A stretch of DNA of 10,162 bases from the NCBI GenBank assembly GCA_947065955.1, contig CAMSXY010000031.1, positions 1-10,162 of the forward strand, given 5' to 3'. This DNA is from an uncultured Caryophanales bacterium. Its GTDB lineage: Bacteria; Bacillota_I; Bacilli_A; RF39; UBA660. The notes under the pieces were generated by a model. The model was not told where the DNA came from. It made no database searches and saw only the letters and a list, made by a program, of their open reading frames with translations. Position numbers and translations under genes: made by a program. Below, one piece after another: positions 1-6,403 of this stretch (the first letter of the stretch is position 1; each line of letters begins with the position of its first letter).

Positions 1-77
1 TTCTATTTTATCATGGATAGATTTCTATTTTACACAGATTTATTTACTGACTCATCAATTTAGGCAGTAATTTATCG

Positions 78-380
78 TTATGCTTTAATTCCATCGAATC
101 TCAAATTTGATGGAATTAAATCCACATTTTCGCTATGGTGTAAAATAGCACTATGAGTATCTACGATACCATCTTGAATTACATCATTCATTAAATTGGC
201 TATAGTAATCTAGTAGTATCATAATACCCCATACAAATTGTTAAATTTGCCTGTGGATTGGCATCAACTAATAGAACCTTTTTTCCTAATTTTGATAATG
301 CCACTCCAAGATTAAATGGGGTAATAGTTTTTCTAATACCACTTTTTTCGTTAACAATAGCTAGCTTTGCAATTAAACAT
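78..380 (-). pseudogene. ParA/MinD-type partition ATPase relic, frameshifted and truncated
   Basis: On the minus strand a ribosome site (GGGAGGAAGG, about 384-398) precedes an ATG at 380-378. Almost at once one must change frame to read a ParA-like N-terminus: LIAKLAIVNEKSGIRKTIT, then FNLGVALSKLGKKVLLVDAN. In intact family members the first part is a deviant Walker A motif close to KGGVGKTT; here it reads EKSGIRKTI, so the nucleotide-binding glycines are lost. The frame stops at TAG (about 205). A second frame then resumes with ANLMNDVIQDG and VDTHSAILHHSENVDLIPSN, which matches the continuation of ParA proteins I know from conjugative elements. It ends at TAA (78-80), far short of the usual 250 or more residues. 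Two frameshifts, a lost motif and truncation show a dead gene. ParA of this kind usually comes from plasmids or integrative elements, so this is probably a mobile-element remnant. That origin is inference. Confidence 0.8.
84..120. repeat. 12-bp perfect inverted repeat (fold-back palindrome)
   Basis: TTTAATTCCATC (84-95) is repeated exactly as its reverse complement GATGGAATTAAA (109-120). With one mismatch the arms extend inward to about 16 bp, leaving a loop of about five bases. It sits where similarity of the ParA relic to its family ends. Confidence 0.8.
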
Positions 381-444
381 TTCTTTCCTTCCTCCCTTTT
401 TAAACTTTAGCTACCTTAAATAATAAAATAGCTATTATTTTTAC

Positions 445-466
445 AAAAAAAAACTGAACAATTCAG
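445..466 (-). terminator. intrinsic terminator after the amidase relic
   Basis: On the minus strand CTGAA-TTG-TTCAG is followed by nine T residues (453-445). The stem is short but the U-tract is long. It lies 1 base past the relic stop codon at 468-470. Confidence 0.6.
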
Positions 467-467
467 C

Positions 468-699
468 TTAATACGTATGCTTTAAAATATTGATTGTATA
501 ATAAATATAACATAAATCTTTAGTATTACTTGGCATTATACCATATATAATCTTATTTGGTATAACTGGTTCCTCCATGCCCAGGATCTATATAAATTGT
601 CTTTCCAAGTAAACTTATATTTTCCCCCTTAGCATGCACAAAATTAAAACTACATATTCCTATAAATAGGCAAAATAAAACAGTTAATTTATATTTCAT
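468..699 (-). pseudogene. N-acetylmuramoyl-L-alanine amidase (Amidase_3 type) relic with central deletion
   Basis: The start is the ATG at 699-697, preceded by AGGGAGTG. It opens a 48-residue frame ending at TAA (555-553). Residues 1-23 look like a Sec signal peptide: MKYK, a hydrophobic core, then VHA before Lys24. LLGKTIYIDPGHGG follows, the first conserved block of zinc-dependent cell-wall amidases, whose His is normally the first zinc ligand. An intact enzyme needs about 170 more residues with a Glu and a second His; these are missing. One frame over, a segment reading IPNKIIYGIMPSNTKDL runs on to TAA at 470-468, just before the terminator. It faintly recalls the family's C-terminal block (IP, a few residues, G, SN..DL). 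I infer an internal deletion plus frameshift that joined the two ends of the gene. The N-terminal identity is clear; the tail identity is tentative. Confidence 0.7.
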
Positions 700-770
700 T
701 TTCTCTACACTCCCTATAAAACTATATGTAAAAGTTATCAAATTATCTTTTTTCTCCAAAAATTCCAACC

Positions 771-796
771 AAAAAAATCTATTTTAAAAATAGATT
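771..796 (-). terminator. intrinsic terminator overlapping the pseudouridine synthase stop codon
   Basis: Minus strand: AATCTATTTT-T-AAAATAGATT followed by a further run of T. The TAG stop (781-779) lies inside the hairpin, so the last codons form its ascending arm. Confidence 0.65.
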
Positions 797-1435
797 CCAG
801 GGATATTTTAATGGGGGATTACACACAAAATGCAATTTTTCTTTTGTAATAGGGTGGAAAAAGGTTAATGAATAAGAATAAAGGGCAATCTGTTGACCTT
901 TTTTTGCCATCTCATTATATTTTTGGTCTCCAAAAAGAGGATACCCTCTAGAAGAAAACTGTACACGTATTTGGTGAGATCTTCCTGTTTGCAATTCCAC
1001 TTTTACTAACGTATAATTTTCTTTGATTTCTAATTTTTTAAAATGTAATATACTTTTTTTCCCATTTTTATTTACTTCTACTTTATTTTTCTTTGTGTCT
1101 TTAAATAGGAAATCTATATATTCACCTTCTTTTTCTACTACTCTTTTATCAACAATAGCTAAATAAACTTTTTCCCATTCATTTTTTCTAATTTGTTCAC
1201 TTAATCTAGAAGCTGCTTTACTAGTTTTAGCAAATACCATAACACCTCCAACAGGACGATCCAATCGATGAATTAAGCCTACATATACATTGCCTGGTTT
1301 ATTTTCTTTTTCTTTTCGATATTGCTTTAATTTAGAAAGTAAATCTATATCTTTGCTTTCGTCTTCTTGAACGGGCATATTGATAGGTTTTTCAACGACT
1401 AATAAATGATTATCTTCATACAAGACGTTAATCAT
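779..1435 (-). CDS. RluA-family RNA pseudouridine synthase
   Basis: Converts specific uridines in rRNA or tRNA to pseudouridine in the cytoplasm. The protein is 218 residues if started at the ATG 1435-1433 (MINVLYEDNHLLVVEKP, the usual family N-terminus). The frame is open further upstream but would run into the methyltransferase gene. The catalytic block is GLIHRLDRPVGGVMVFAK (53-70), with the nucleophile Asp59 in HRLD. The second core block is TGRSHQIR (150-157), followed by GYPLFGD (164-170). There is no N-terminal S4 RNA-binding domain, so this is the short, catalytic-core-only form common in Bacillota. The start codon overlaps the upstream stop (ATGATTAA, 1435-1428), which implies translational coupling and a shared transcript. 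The exact target uridine cannot be read from sequence. Family assignment is firm. Confidence 0.93.
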   Translation of the reverse strand: MINVLYEDNHLLVVEKPINMPVQEDESKDIDLLSKLKQYRKEKENKPGNVYVGLIHRLDRPVGGVMVFAKTSKAASRLSEQIRKNEWEKVYLAIVDKRVVEKEGEYIDFLFKDTKKNKVEVNKNGKKSILHFKKLEIKENYTLVKVELQTGRSHQIRVQFSSRGYPLFGDQKYNEMAKKGQQIALYSYSLTFFHPITKEKLHFVCNPPLKYPWNLFLK

Positions 1436-2300
1436 TACTTTGCCATCTTCCATAAATTCCACAAGGTAAAACCAAATTATCTCGACAAATAGGTAAACCA
1501 ACTTCCCCTGCATCGATAATTCCCTTTGGATAGTCTTTTAAAATTGTCGTTTTTAATATATTTTCCAAAACAATACTAGAAATTCCTGTTGTATAAGAAT
1601 TGATTAAAAAAAATAGAGGGTGATCGCTTAATATTTTCTTTGTTGCATAGATCAATTCATAAATGCATTTTTCGAATTTCCAAACTTCTCCATTTGGACC
1701 CCTTCCATAACTTGGTGGATCCATAACAATAGCATCATATTTATTTCCTCTTCGGTATTCCCTTTCAACAAATTTTAAGCAATCATCTACAATAAAACGG
1801 ATATTCTTTTCTTGTAACCCACATAAGTCTCTGTTTTCCTTTGCCCATTCTGTCATCCCTTTTGAAGCATCCACTTGGACTACACTAGCTCCTGCACTTG
1901 CACAAGCCATGGTTGCTCCACCTGTATAAGCAAATAAATTCAAAACTTTTATAGGACGATTTGCAGAACTTATTTTTTCCATCATAAAATCCCAATTAAC
2001 AGCTTGTTCTGGAAATAATCCTGTATGTTTGAAATTAGTTGGACTGACTTTAAAAGTTAAATGTTTATATTGTACTGTCCAAAATTCTTCTAGTTTATGA
2101 TAAAATTTCCATTCTCCTCCACCTTTTGTACTTCGAAAATAATGCCCATCTAAATTTTTCCATTTATCGTTATATATTACATTCCAAATAGCTTGTGGAT
2201 CGGGTCTTCTTAAAATAATTCCATTCCAACTTTCTAGTTTTTCTCCATTCCCTGCATCTAAACACTTATAATCTTTCCAATCATTGCTTACTCTTAACAT
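1428..2300 (-). CDS. class I SAM-dependent methyltransferase, RlmI-like (COG1092/PF10672 type)
   Basis: A 290-residue cytoplasmic methyltransferase, probably acting on rRNA. The Rossmann SAM-binding motif I is VLNLFAYTGGAT (119-130). An acidic residue ends the second strand (VVQVDAS, Asp144), Asp172-Asp173 (IVDDC) follow, and motif IV is VMDPPSYGRGP (192-202). FAYTGG and DPPSYGRG are typical of the family that includes RlmI, the 23S rRNA m5C1962 enzyme. The RlmI N-terminal PUA domain is absent; residues 1-110 are instead a short region with repeated aromatic and basic residues. This short form is common in Bacillota. The start ATG (2300-2298) follows a GGTGAT site and a consensus promoter. 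It is the first gene of a two-gene unit with the pseudouridine synthase. The fold is certain; the methylated position is not. Confidence 0.88.
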   Translation of the reverse strand: MLRVSNDWKDYKCLDAGNGEKLESWNGIILRRPDPQAIWNVIYNDKWKNLDGHYFRSTKGGGEWKFYHKLEEFWTVQYKHLTFKVSPTNFKHTGLFPEQAVNWDFMMEKISSANRPIKVLNLFAYTGGATMACASAGASVVQVDASKGMTEWAKENRDLCGLQEKNIRFIVDDCLKFVEREYRRGNKYDAIVMDPPSYGRGPNGEVWKFEKCIYELIYATKKILSDHPLFFLINSYTTGISSIVLENILKTTILKDYPKGIIDAGEVGLPICRDNLVLPCGIYGRWQSND

Positions 2301-2317
2301 AATATCACCATGTATTT

Positions 2318-2346
2318 ATTATATAGCAAACCCATTTTTTTCGCAA
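2318..2346 (-). promoter_or_regulatory. sigma-A type promoter of the methyltransferase-pseudouridine synthase operon
   Basis: Minus strand: TTGCGA (2346-2341), a 17-base spacer, then TATAAT (2323-2318), ending 17 bases before the methyltransferase ATG. The -35 box lies just beyond the terminator of the preceding gene, so the operon has its own start site. Confidence 0.7.
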
Positions 2347-2380
2347 TGAAAAAAATGAAGAGATTAGTTCTTCATTTTTT
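2347..2380 (-). terminator. intrinsic terminator overlapping the stop of the membrane protein gene
   Basis: Minus strand: AAAAAATGAAGA (2380-2369), a 7-base loop, TCTTCATTTTTT (2361-2350), running into a T tract. The TAA stop (2366-2364) falls in the loop. Confidence 0.75.
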
Positions 2381-3338
2381 GTACTTTTTCTTTATATATT
2401 TCTATATTTTCCTTTGTATAACCAAAGAGAATATCTGGATTTAATTCTTTTAATTCTTCAATGACCGTTTCATCAGACTTTTCTAAGATAATTTCTTTTT
2501 TATTTATATCTTTTAAAATATAATTTTTTGTTTCAATGCCATTATTTTTAGTAATTTTTAAATACATCCAAACAATATCTTTTACAGGATATACACAAAA
2601 GTTTAAAAAAGAATCACAAAATAAGTATTGCTCTGTTAATCGAGTCCTTTTTGATGTATAAAGAGGCTTTTTTTCATAAATTTCGTCAATAGATAATTCA
2701 ATTTCTTTATTTTTCTTATAAATATTAGACAATTCTGGATTTACTAAAAAAAGAATAGCTTTTATAAAATGATACATTCCTGTTCCTAAAGATAATACTA
2801 TTATGGCAAGAAAAAAATACTCATTTGATTTGTCTGATTTAAAACTATTTACTTCAATATCTAAATAAACTTGTTTTAGATATTCTTCATCGTATTCTTC
2901 TTTTAAATCATCGATGTACTCTTTTACAATCTTATCTTTTGCTTTCTTGTCAACTCCAGTAAAATGTTTTAATTTCCCTTTTAATGTAAAGACTTCCTCT
3001 TTTAAGATTTTTTCGGCTTTATCCTTTTTTACAATAGTAATCAAACCATGATCTTCTAGGTCTATATCAATATAATGTGCTAATGTCTTTTTACCTTCTT
3101 GATAAACATAGCCTGTATCATAAGCTTTTTGAAAATGGATTTCTACATATGGATTTTCTTTTTCACAAGTATATACATCAGCTGCCTTATTGATTTGACA
3201 TGGTTTTTTTATAACATTCAAAAGATTTCCTTCATCATTAAAAATTAAAAACAAAATAATACCTACTATAATAAAGAAAAAAGATAAAAATAACCTATTC
3301 TTTGCCTTTTTCTTTATTTTTTCTTTTAAAATCCCCAT
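2364..3338 (-). CDS. two-pass membrane protein of unknown function (DUF6709-like)
   Basis: 324 residues. A basic N-terminus (KEKIKKKAKNR) precedes a first membrane segment at about 15-33. A mainly charged external region covers about 34-172, a second membrane segment lies at about 174-198, and a soluble C-terminal part of about 125 residues follows. The positive-inside rule puts both ends in the cytoplasm. Cys47 and Cys58 lie in the external part and could form a disulfide. The layout and general look recall the Bacillota family DUF6709, but that is memory, not a search. The start ATG (3338-3336) has an AGGAAGTG ribosome site. The gene stands alone between the tRNA terminator and its own terminator. 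A TTGACT box at 3388-3383 has no well-placed -10 partner, so its promoter is unclear. I cannot assign a function. Confidence 0.8.
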   Translation of the reverse strand: MGILKEKIKKKAKNRLFLSFFFIIVGIILFLIFNDEGNLLNVIKKPCQINKAADVYTCEKENPYVEIHFQKAYDTGYVYQEGKKTLAHYIDIDLEDHGLITIVKKDKAEKILKEEVFTLKGKLKHFTGVDKKAKDKIVKEYIDDLKEEYDEEYLKQVYLDIEVNSFKSDKSNEYFFLAIIVLSLGTGMYHFIKAILFLVNPELSNIYKKNKEIELSIDEIYEKKPLYTSKRTRLTEQYLFCDSFLNFCVYPVKDIVWMYLKITKNNGIETKNYILKDINKKEIILEKSDETVIEELKELNPDILFGYTKENIEIYKEKVQKMKN

Positions 3339-3437
3339 TTCTTATTCACTTCCTACTCTTATTACAATAAATTATTCTTTATAGTCAAATTTTATTCTAA
3401 AATTCTTTTTCTGACATTATTAAATAATTTTAAAGTA

Positions 3438-3463
3438 TAAAATAAAAACTGGACACTTCCAGT
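3438..3463 (-). terminator. intrinsic terminator of the tRNA operon
   Basis: Minus strand: ACTGGA-AGTG-TCCAGT (3463-3448) followed by TTTTTATTTT. It lies 11 bases past the CCA of tRNA-Phe. Confidence 0.85.
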
Positions 3464-3474
3464 AATTTTTTAAA

Positions 3475-3550
3475 TGGTGGCTCCGAATGGAATCGAACCA
3501 TCGACACAGGGATTTTCAGTCCCTTGCTCTACCGACTGAGCTACAGAGCC
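3475..3550 (-). tRNA. tRNA-Phe (GAA)
   Basis: 76 nt. The acceptor GGCTCTG pairs with CGGAGCC, with discriminator A and an encoded CCA. The anticodon stem is AGGGA/TCCCT around loop CTGAAAA, giving GAA. The T-loop TTCGATT is normal. Last gene of the four-tRNA operon, followed by the terminator. Confidence 0.97.
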
Positions 3551-3553
3551 AAA

Positions 3554-3630
3554 TGGCGGTCCCGACGAGATTCGAACTCGCGATCTTCTGCGTGACAGGC
3601 AGACGTGATAGGCCGCTACACCACGGGACC
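3554..3630 (-). tRNA. tRNA-Asp (GTC)
   Basis: 77 nt. The acceptor GGTCCCG pairs with CGGGACC, with discriminator G and an encoded CCA. The anticodon stem is TCTGC/GCAGA around loop CTGTCAC, giving GTC. Only three bases separate it from tRNA-Phe, so the two must be processed from one transcript. Confidence 0.97.
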
Positions 3631-3633
3631 ATT

Positions 3634-3710
<77 letters not shown>

Positions 3711-3722
3711 ATATTAAATAAA

Positions 3723-3813
3723 TGGCGGAGAAAGAGGGATTCGAACCCCCGCGCCGTCGCCGACCTCCCGGTTTTCAAGACCGGTCCCTTCAACCAGACT
3801 TGGGTATTTCTCC
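3723..3813 (-). tRNA. tRNA-Ser (TGA)
   Basis: 91 nt class II tRNA. The acceptor GGAGAAA pairs with TTTCTCC, with discriminator G and an encoded CCA. The anticodon stem CCGGT/ACCGG around CTTGAAA gives TGA. A long GC-rich variable arm follows, as in all bacterial tRNA-Ser. First gene of the operon, about 40 bases after the predicted transcription start. Confidence 0.96.
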
Positions 3814-3859
3814 ACTTATTTTATTCTTTCCATAAAAGAAAGAAACATTTACATGAATA

Positions 3860-3888
3860 ATTATAACACAGTATTTTTAATACTGCAA
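3860..3888 (-). promoter_or_regulatory. promoter of the tRNA operon, with a palindrome in the spacer
   Basis: Minus strand: TTGCAG (3888-3883), a 17-base spacer, TATAAT (3865-3860), with TG one base upstream of the -10 (extended -10). CAGTATT-AAA-AATACTG (3885-3869) is a perfect 7-bp-arm inverted repeat that overlaps the end of the -35 and most of the spacer. A bound regulator there would block RNA polymerase; no regulator is identified. Confidence 0.8.
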
Positions 3889-4032
3889 TACTTTTCTTTC
3901 TTTTTCAAAATTTTTTCTTTACATAATAAAATCCAACCCTTCTATTTTTTTAGAAATCTATTTATAGTATATGTTTTTTTTAGTTCTATAGAATTGTTTT
4001 ACTTCATTTTCTAGCATTTTTTTCTTATTTTC

Positions 4033-4064
4033 AAAAAAAGAGAAATTTTTTAAATTTCTCTTTT
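4033..4064 (-). terminator. strong intrinsic terminator of the 686-residue gene
   Basis: Minus strand: AAAAGAGAAATTT (4064-4052), a 3-base loop, AAATTTCTCTTTT (4048-4036), then more T. The 13-bp stem begins at the last base of the stop codon (4066-4064). The flanking A and T runs could let it act in both directions. The rest of the gap to the tRNA promoter (about 3889-4032) is T-rich and shows no gene. Confidence 0.85.
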
Positions 4065-6124
4065 TATTTATATATATACTTTTTTTGTTTTTCTGTTATA
4101 TTGATGTCAATAAAATAATCTGTAAAATCATAAGGAATTTCACCATTTGTCTTTAAAATTTCTAACATTTCTGTTTGTGTTTTTCCAGCACAAACAGCTG
4201 CTTTCCATTTAAAATCCATCGGATCATTTGTTTTTAAAAATTCATTAAGAGATTCTTGATTACGAAAACTTCCTGCTTTTTTCAAAGCTCCATTTTCGTC
4301 TTTTAATGCAAAATAGGCTATAACAATTCCAGCTTCTTCTTTATATCCCATAGGAGTCTCCTGATAAATATCTGGATAATAAGAAATACGTTCTTCCTTT
4401 TCATTTATAGTTCTTCCCAAAAATAAATTATCCTTTATCTCAAATTGGGAGTTTTCTTGCTTCTTTAGTATAAAATGTTTTCTTCGTTCCTCAGCAATTT
4501 TTTGTAAAGTTAGTTCTTCTCGTTGTGGAACAAGGTTTTCTTTTACCGTAGGGGGCTTAATAGTTAAGCTACTAGGGGTTCTTTCCAAGAACAATCGACT
4601 CATAATTCCTGCAATAACCATTAGTAAAATAATACGGTATTTTTTAATAGGATTTTTCATACTTTTTCGATGTTCTTTCAGTAATCCCATGATACATTCT
4701 TTTGATAATGATTTACTTGCCTCTTTTGGAATAGCTCCCCCATTTTCAATATAAAATTCAATCTGCTTTATATATTTTTTTATTGTTTCATCTTGTTGAT
4801 CTAATCGATCATGGATATCTTGGACTTGTTTTTTTAAATCTTCAATCTCTTCTTCCGCACTACTTTTTTTATCTTTTTTTAAAAAATTTAATAAAAATTG
4901 TTCTAAATCAGATAAAAGAGTTTCAGAATTTTTATTTGTTGTTTCCTTTGAGATAGTATACATTTTTAAATATTCGTCTAATTTATTCATTGTATTTTCA
5001 TACAATGTTTCATTTTGTATTATCTCTTTTATCCTATCTTCTTTAAAGAAAGCTTGAAAAAGGTTTAAACCGATTATATTTCCTAATGCCTCTACTTTTT
5101 CAACAAGCAAAACTTTTCTTGTTTCTATTTGTACATTTATTAATTTTTGATGAATTCTTTGGCATAGGGCATTGACTGTTATTAACTTTTCCTGTGGAAA
5201 AATCGACATCGTCTTCTTTTTGTAAACTTCTTTATCTGAAAATGCAAACATTTCTTTTGGATCTATTGTATATTCATCTTCTATAAGATAGGCGACCGCT
5301 TCCCTTTGTGTTAAGCATACAACTTTCTCTAAAAAACTATCTAGATTGTCAAAAGAAAGCAAATCTAATAATTCCTGTGGTTTTATTTTAATATTATCGT
5401 TCCTTAAATACTCTTCTGATCTTTCTTTTTTAATATTTTCAATAATTGTTTTATTCCATAAATCTGAAGACTCTGACTCTTTATAGGTATTACTATTTTT
5501 TAAAGAAGTAAAACGATATTCTTTTAAGTTTATACCTAAATCTAATAATTCTTCTACAACGCCTAAAAATAATGATAGATTATATTTACCAAAAAAGTTA
5601 TTTATCCGATAAGTTCCCTCAGAAACATTTCCATTTTTTATTTCACAAGAATAAATTTTAAAGAAATCCTCTTTTCTTTCTTTCAAGTAAGTTTCGCTAT
5701 ATAGATCTACACAATTTTCATCTAATTGTAGCATTTTCCCTATAATCTGTAGAGCGTGTTTTTGTATAAAATGAGGTAATGCAAGAGGATTTTTTGATAA
5801 ATACACAGCGATTTTGTGCAATATATTGGTATCATAATAGCTAGTATCATAAAGAAAGTTATATAATTCCGTTCCATATTTTTTCCAGGTTTCATAATCT
5901 TCTTTATTTACTTCTTTTGTTATATTTTGATTTTCAGTATTATAAATTTGAAGCCTTTTTTTCAAATCTCCCCACTGGATATATTCCTCAAATGTTAAGG
6001 GCAATATATTACTATCATTTACAGTGGTTAAAAAGGTAGCATTTTTTAACCATTCCTTTCTTTTTAAATCTGTAATATTTGGATATAAATATTCCAATCT
6101 GTTATATTTTTTTATTTCTTCCAT
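4064..6124 (-). CDS. large single-pass membrane protein of unknown function
   Basis: 686 residues; I do not recognise a family. Residues 1-415 look mostly helical and soluble. Residues about 420-458 (EEEIEDLKKQVQDIHDRLDQQ and on) have the heptad pattern of a coiled coil. A basic patch (HRKSMKNPIKKYR) precedes one membrane segment at about 497-513. A final domain of about 170 residues follows, with a possible alpha/beta stretch around 597-645 (AGIVIAYFALKDENG). By the positive-inside rule the large N-terminal part is cytoplasmic and the C-terminal domain external. No signal peptide, nucleotide-binding loop or catalytic signature was found. The start ATG (6124-6122) has an AGGAAGGGG site five bases upstream and a near-consensus promoter. 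It stands alone, divergent from the MazF-like gene. The coiled coil suggests self-assembly or a scaffold; that is inference only. Confidence 0.8.
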   Translation of the reverse strand: MEEIKKYNRLEYLYPNITDLKRKEWLKNATFLTTVNDSNILPLTFEEYIQWGDLKKRLQIYNTENQNITKEVNKEDYETWKKYGTELYNFLYDTSYYDTNILHKIAVYLSKNPLALPHFIQKHALQIIGKMLQLDENCVDLYSETYLKERKEDFFKIYSCEIKNGNVSEGTYRINNFFGKYNLSLFLGVVEELLDLGINLKEYRFTSLKNSNTYKESESSDLWNKTIIENIKKERSEEYLRNDNIKIKPQELLDLLSFDNLDSFLEKVVCLTQREAVAYLIEDEYTIDPKEMFAFSDKEVYKKKTMSIFPQEKLITVNALCQRIHQKLINVQIETRKVLLVEKVEALGNIIGLNLFQAFFKEDRIKEIIQNETLYENTMNKLDEYLKMYTISKETTNKNSETLLSDLEQFLLNFLKKDKKSSAEEEIEDLKKQVQDIHDRLDQQDETIKKYIKQIEFYIENGGAIPKEASKSLSKECIMGLLKEHRKSMKNPIKKYRIILLMVIAGIMSRLFLERTPSSLTIKPPTVKENLVPQREELTLQKIAEERRKHFILKKQENSQFEIKDNLFLGRTINEKEERISYYPDIYQETPMGYKEEAGIVIAYFALKDENGALKKAGSFRNQESLNEFLKTNDPMDFKWKAAVCAGKTQTEMLEILKTNGEIPYDFTDYFIDINITEKQKKYIYK

Positions 6125-6151
6125 AAAGACCCCTTCCTTTTATTGAAGGAT

Positions 6152-6180
6152 ATATTAACATCACCTTATTTATTTGTCAA
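6152..6180 (-). promoter_or_regulatory. near-consensus promoter of the 686-residue gene
   Basis: Minus strand: TTGACA (6180-6175), 17-base spacer, TAATAT (6157-6152), with TG one base before the -10. In the short leader CCTTC can pair with GAAGG, which overlaps the ribosome site, so modest translational masking is possible. Confidence 0.8.
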
Positions 6181-6350
6181 TATTTTCTTGCTCTATAAAA
6201 TGGGAAAAATTTTCATTTTTAATGCATTTTTCTTTATAATTAATTTATCAAAAAGGTTTTATTTTAATATCTACTATTCAATTTTTATTATATGAACATA
6301 TAAGTTTTATTTTTTCTCTTTATTTTATATCAGCAAATATTGATTACTAG

Positions 6351-6378
6351 TTGAAACTTTTTTTATTTTTGATATAAT
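6351..6378 (+). promoter_or_regulatory. promoter of the MazF-like gene
   Basis: TTGAAA (6351-6356), 16-base spacer, TATAAT (6373-6378). The -10 sits inside GATATAATATC (6371-6381), an 11-base palindrome that could be an operator or could be chance in AT-rich DNA. A run of seven G (6390-6396) follows and provides the Shine-Dalgarno site. The interval 6181-6350 shows no gene. Confidence 0.7.
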
Positions 6379-6403
6379 ATCTAGTGTTTGGGGGGGAATT
6401 ACA

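Noticed and set aside
700..768. Longer N-terminus for the amidase relic
   Set aside because: The ATG at 699 has a good ribosome site and yields a proper signal peptide; the upstream extension would place charged residues before it.
1436..1513. Longer N-terminus for the pseudouridine synthase
   Set aside because: The extra 26 codons lie within the methyltransferase gene and resemble no family member; the ATG at 1435 gives the normal N-terminus.
3365..3388. TTGACT (3388-3383) with TAATAA (3364-3359) as promoter of the membrane protein gene
   Set aside because: The transcription start would fall within or past the ribosome site, so the spacing does not work.
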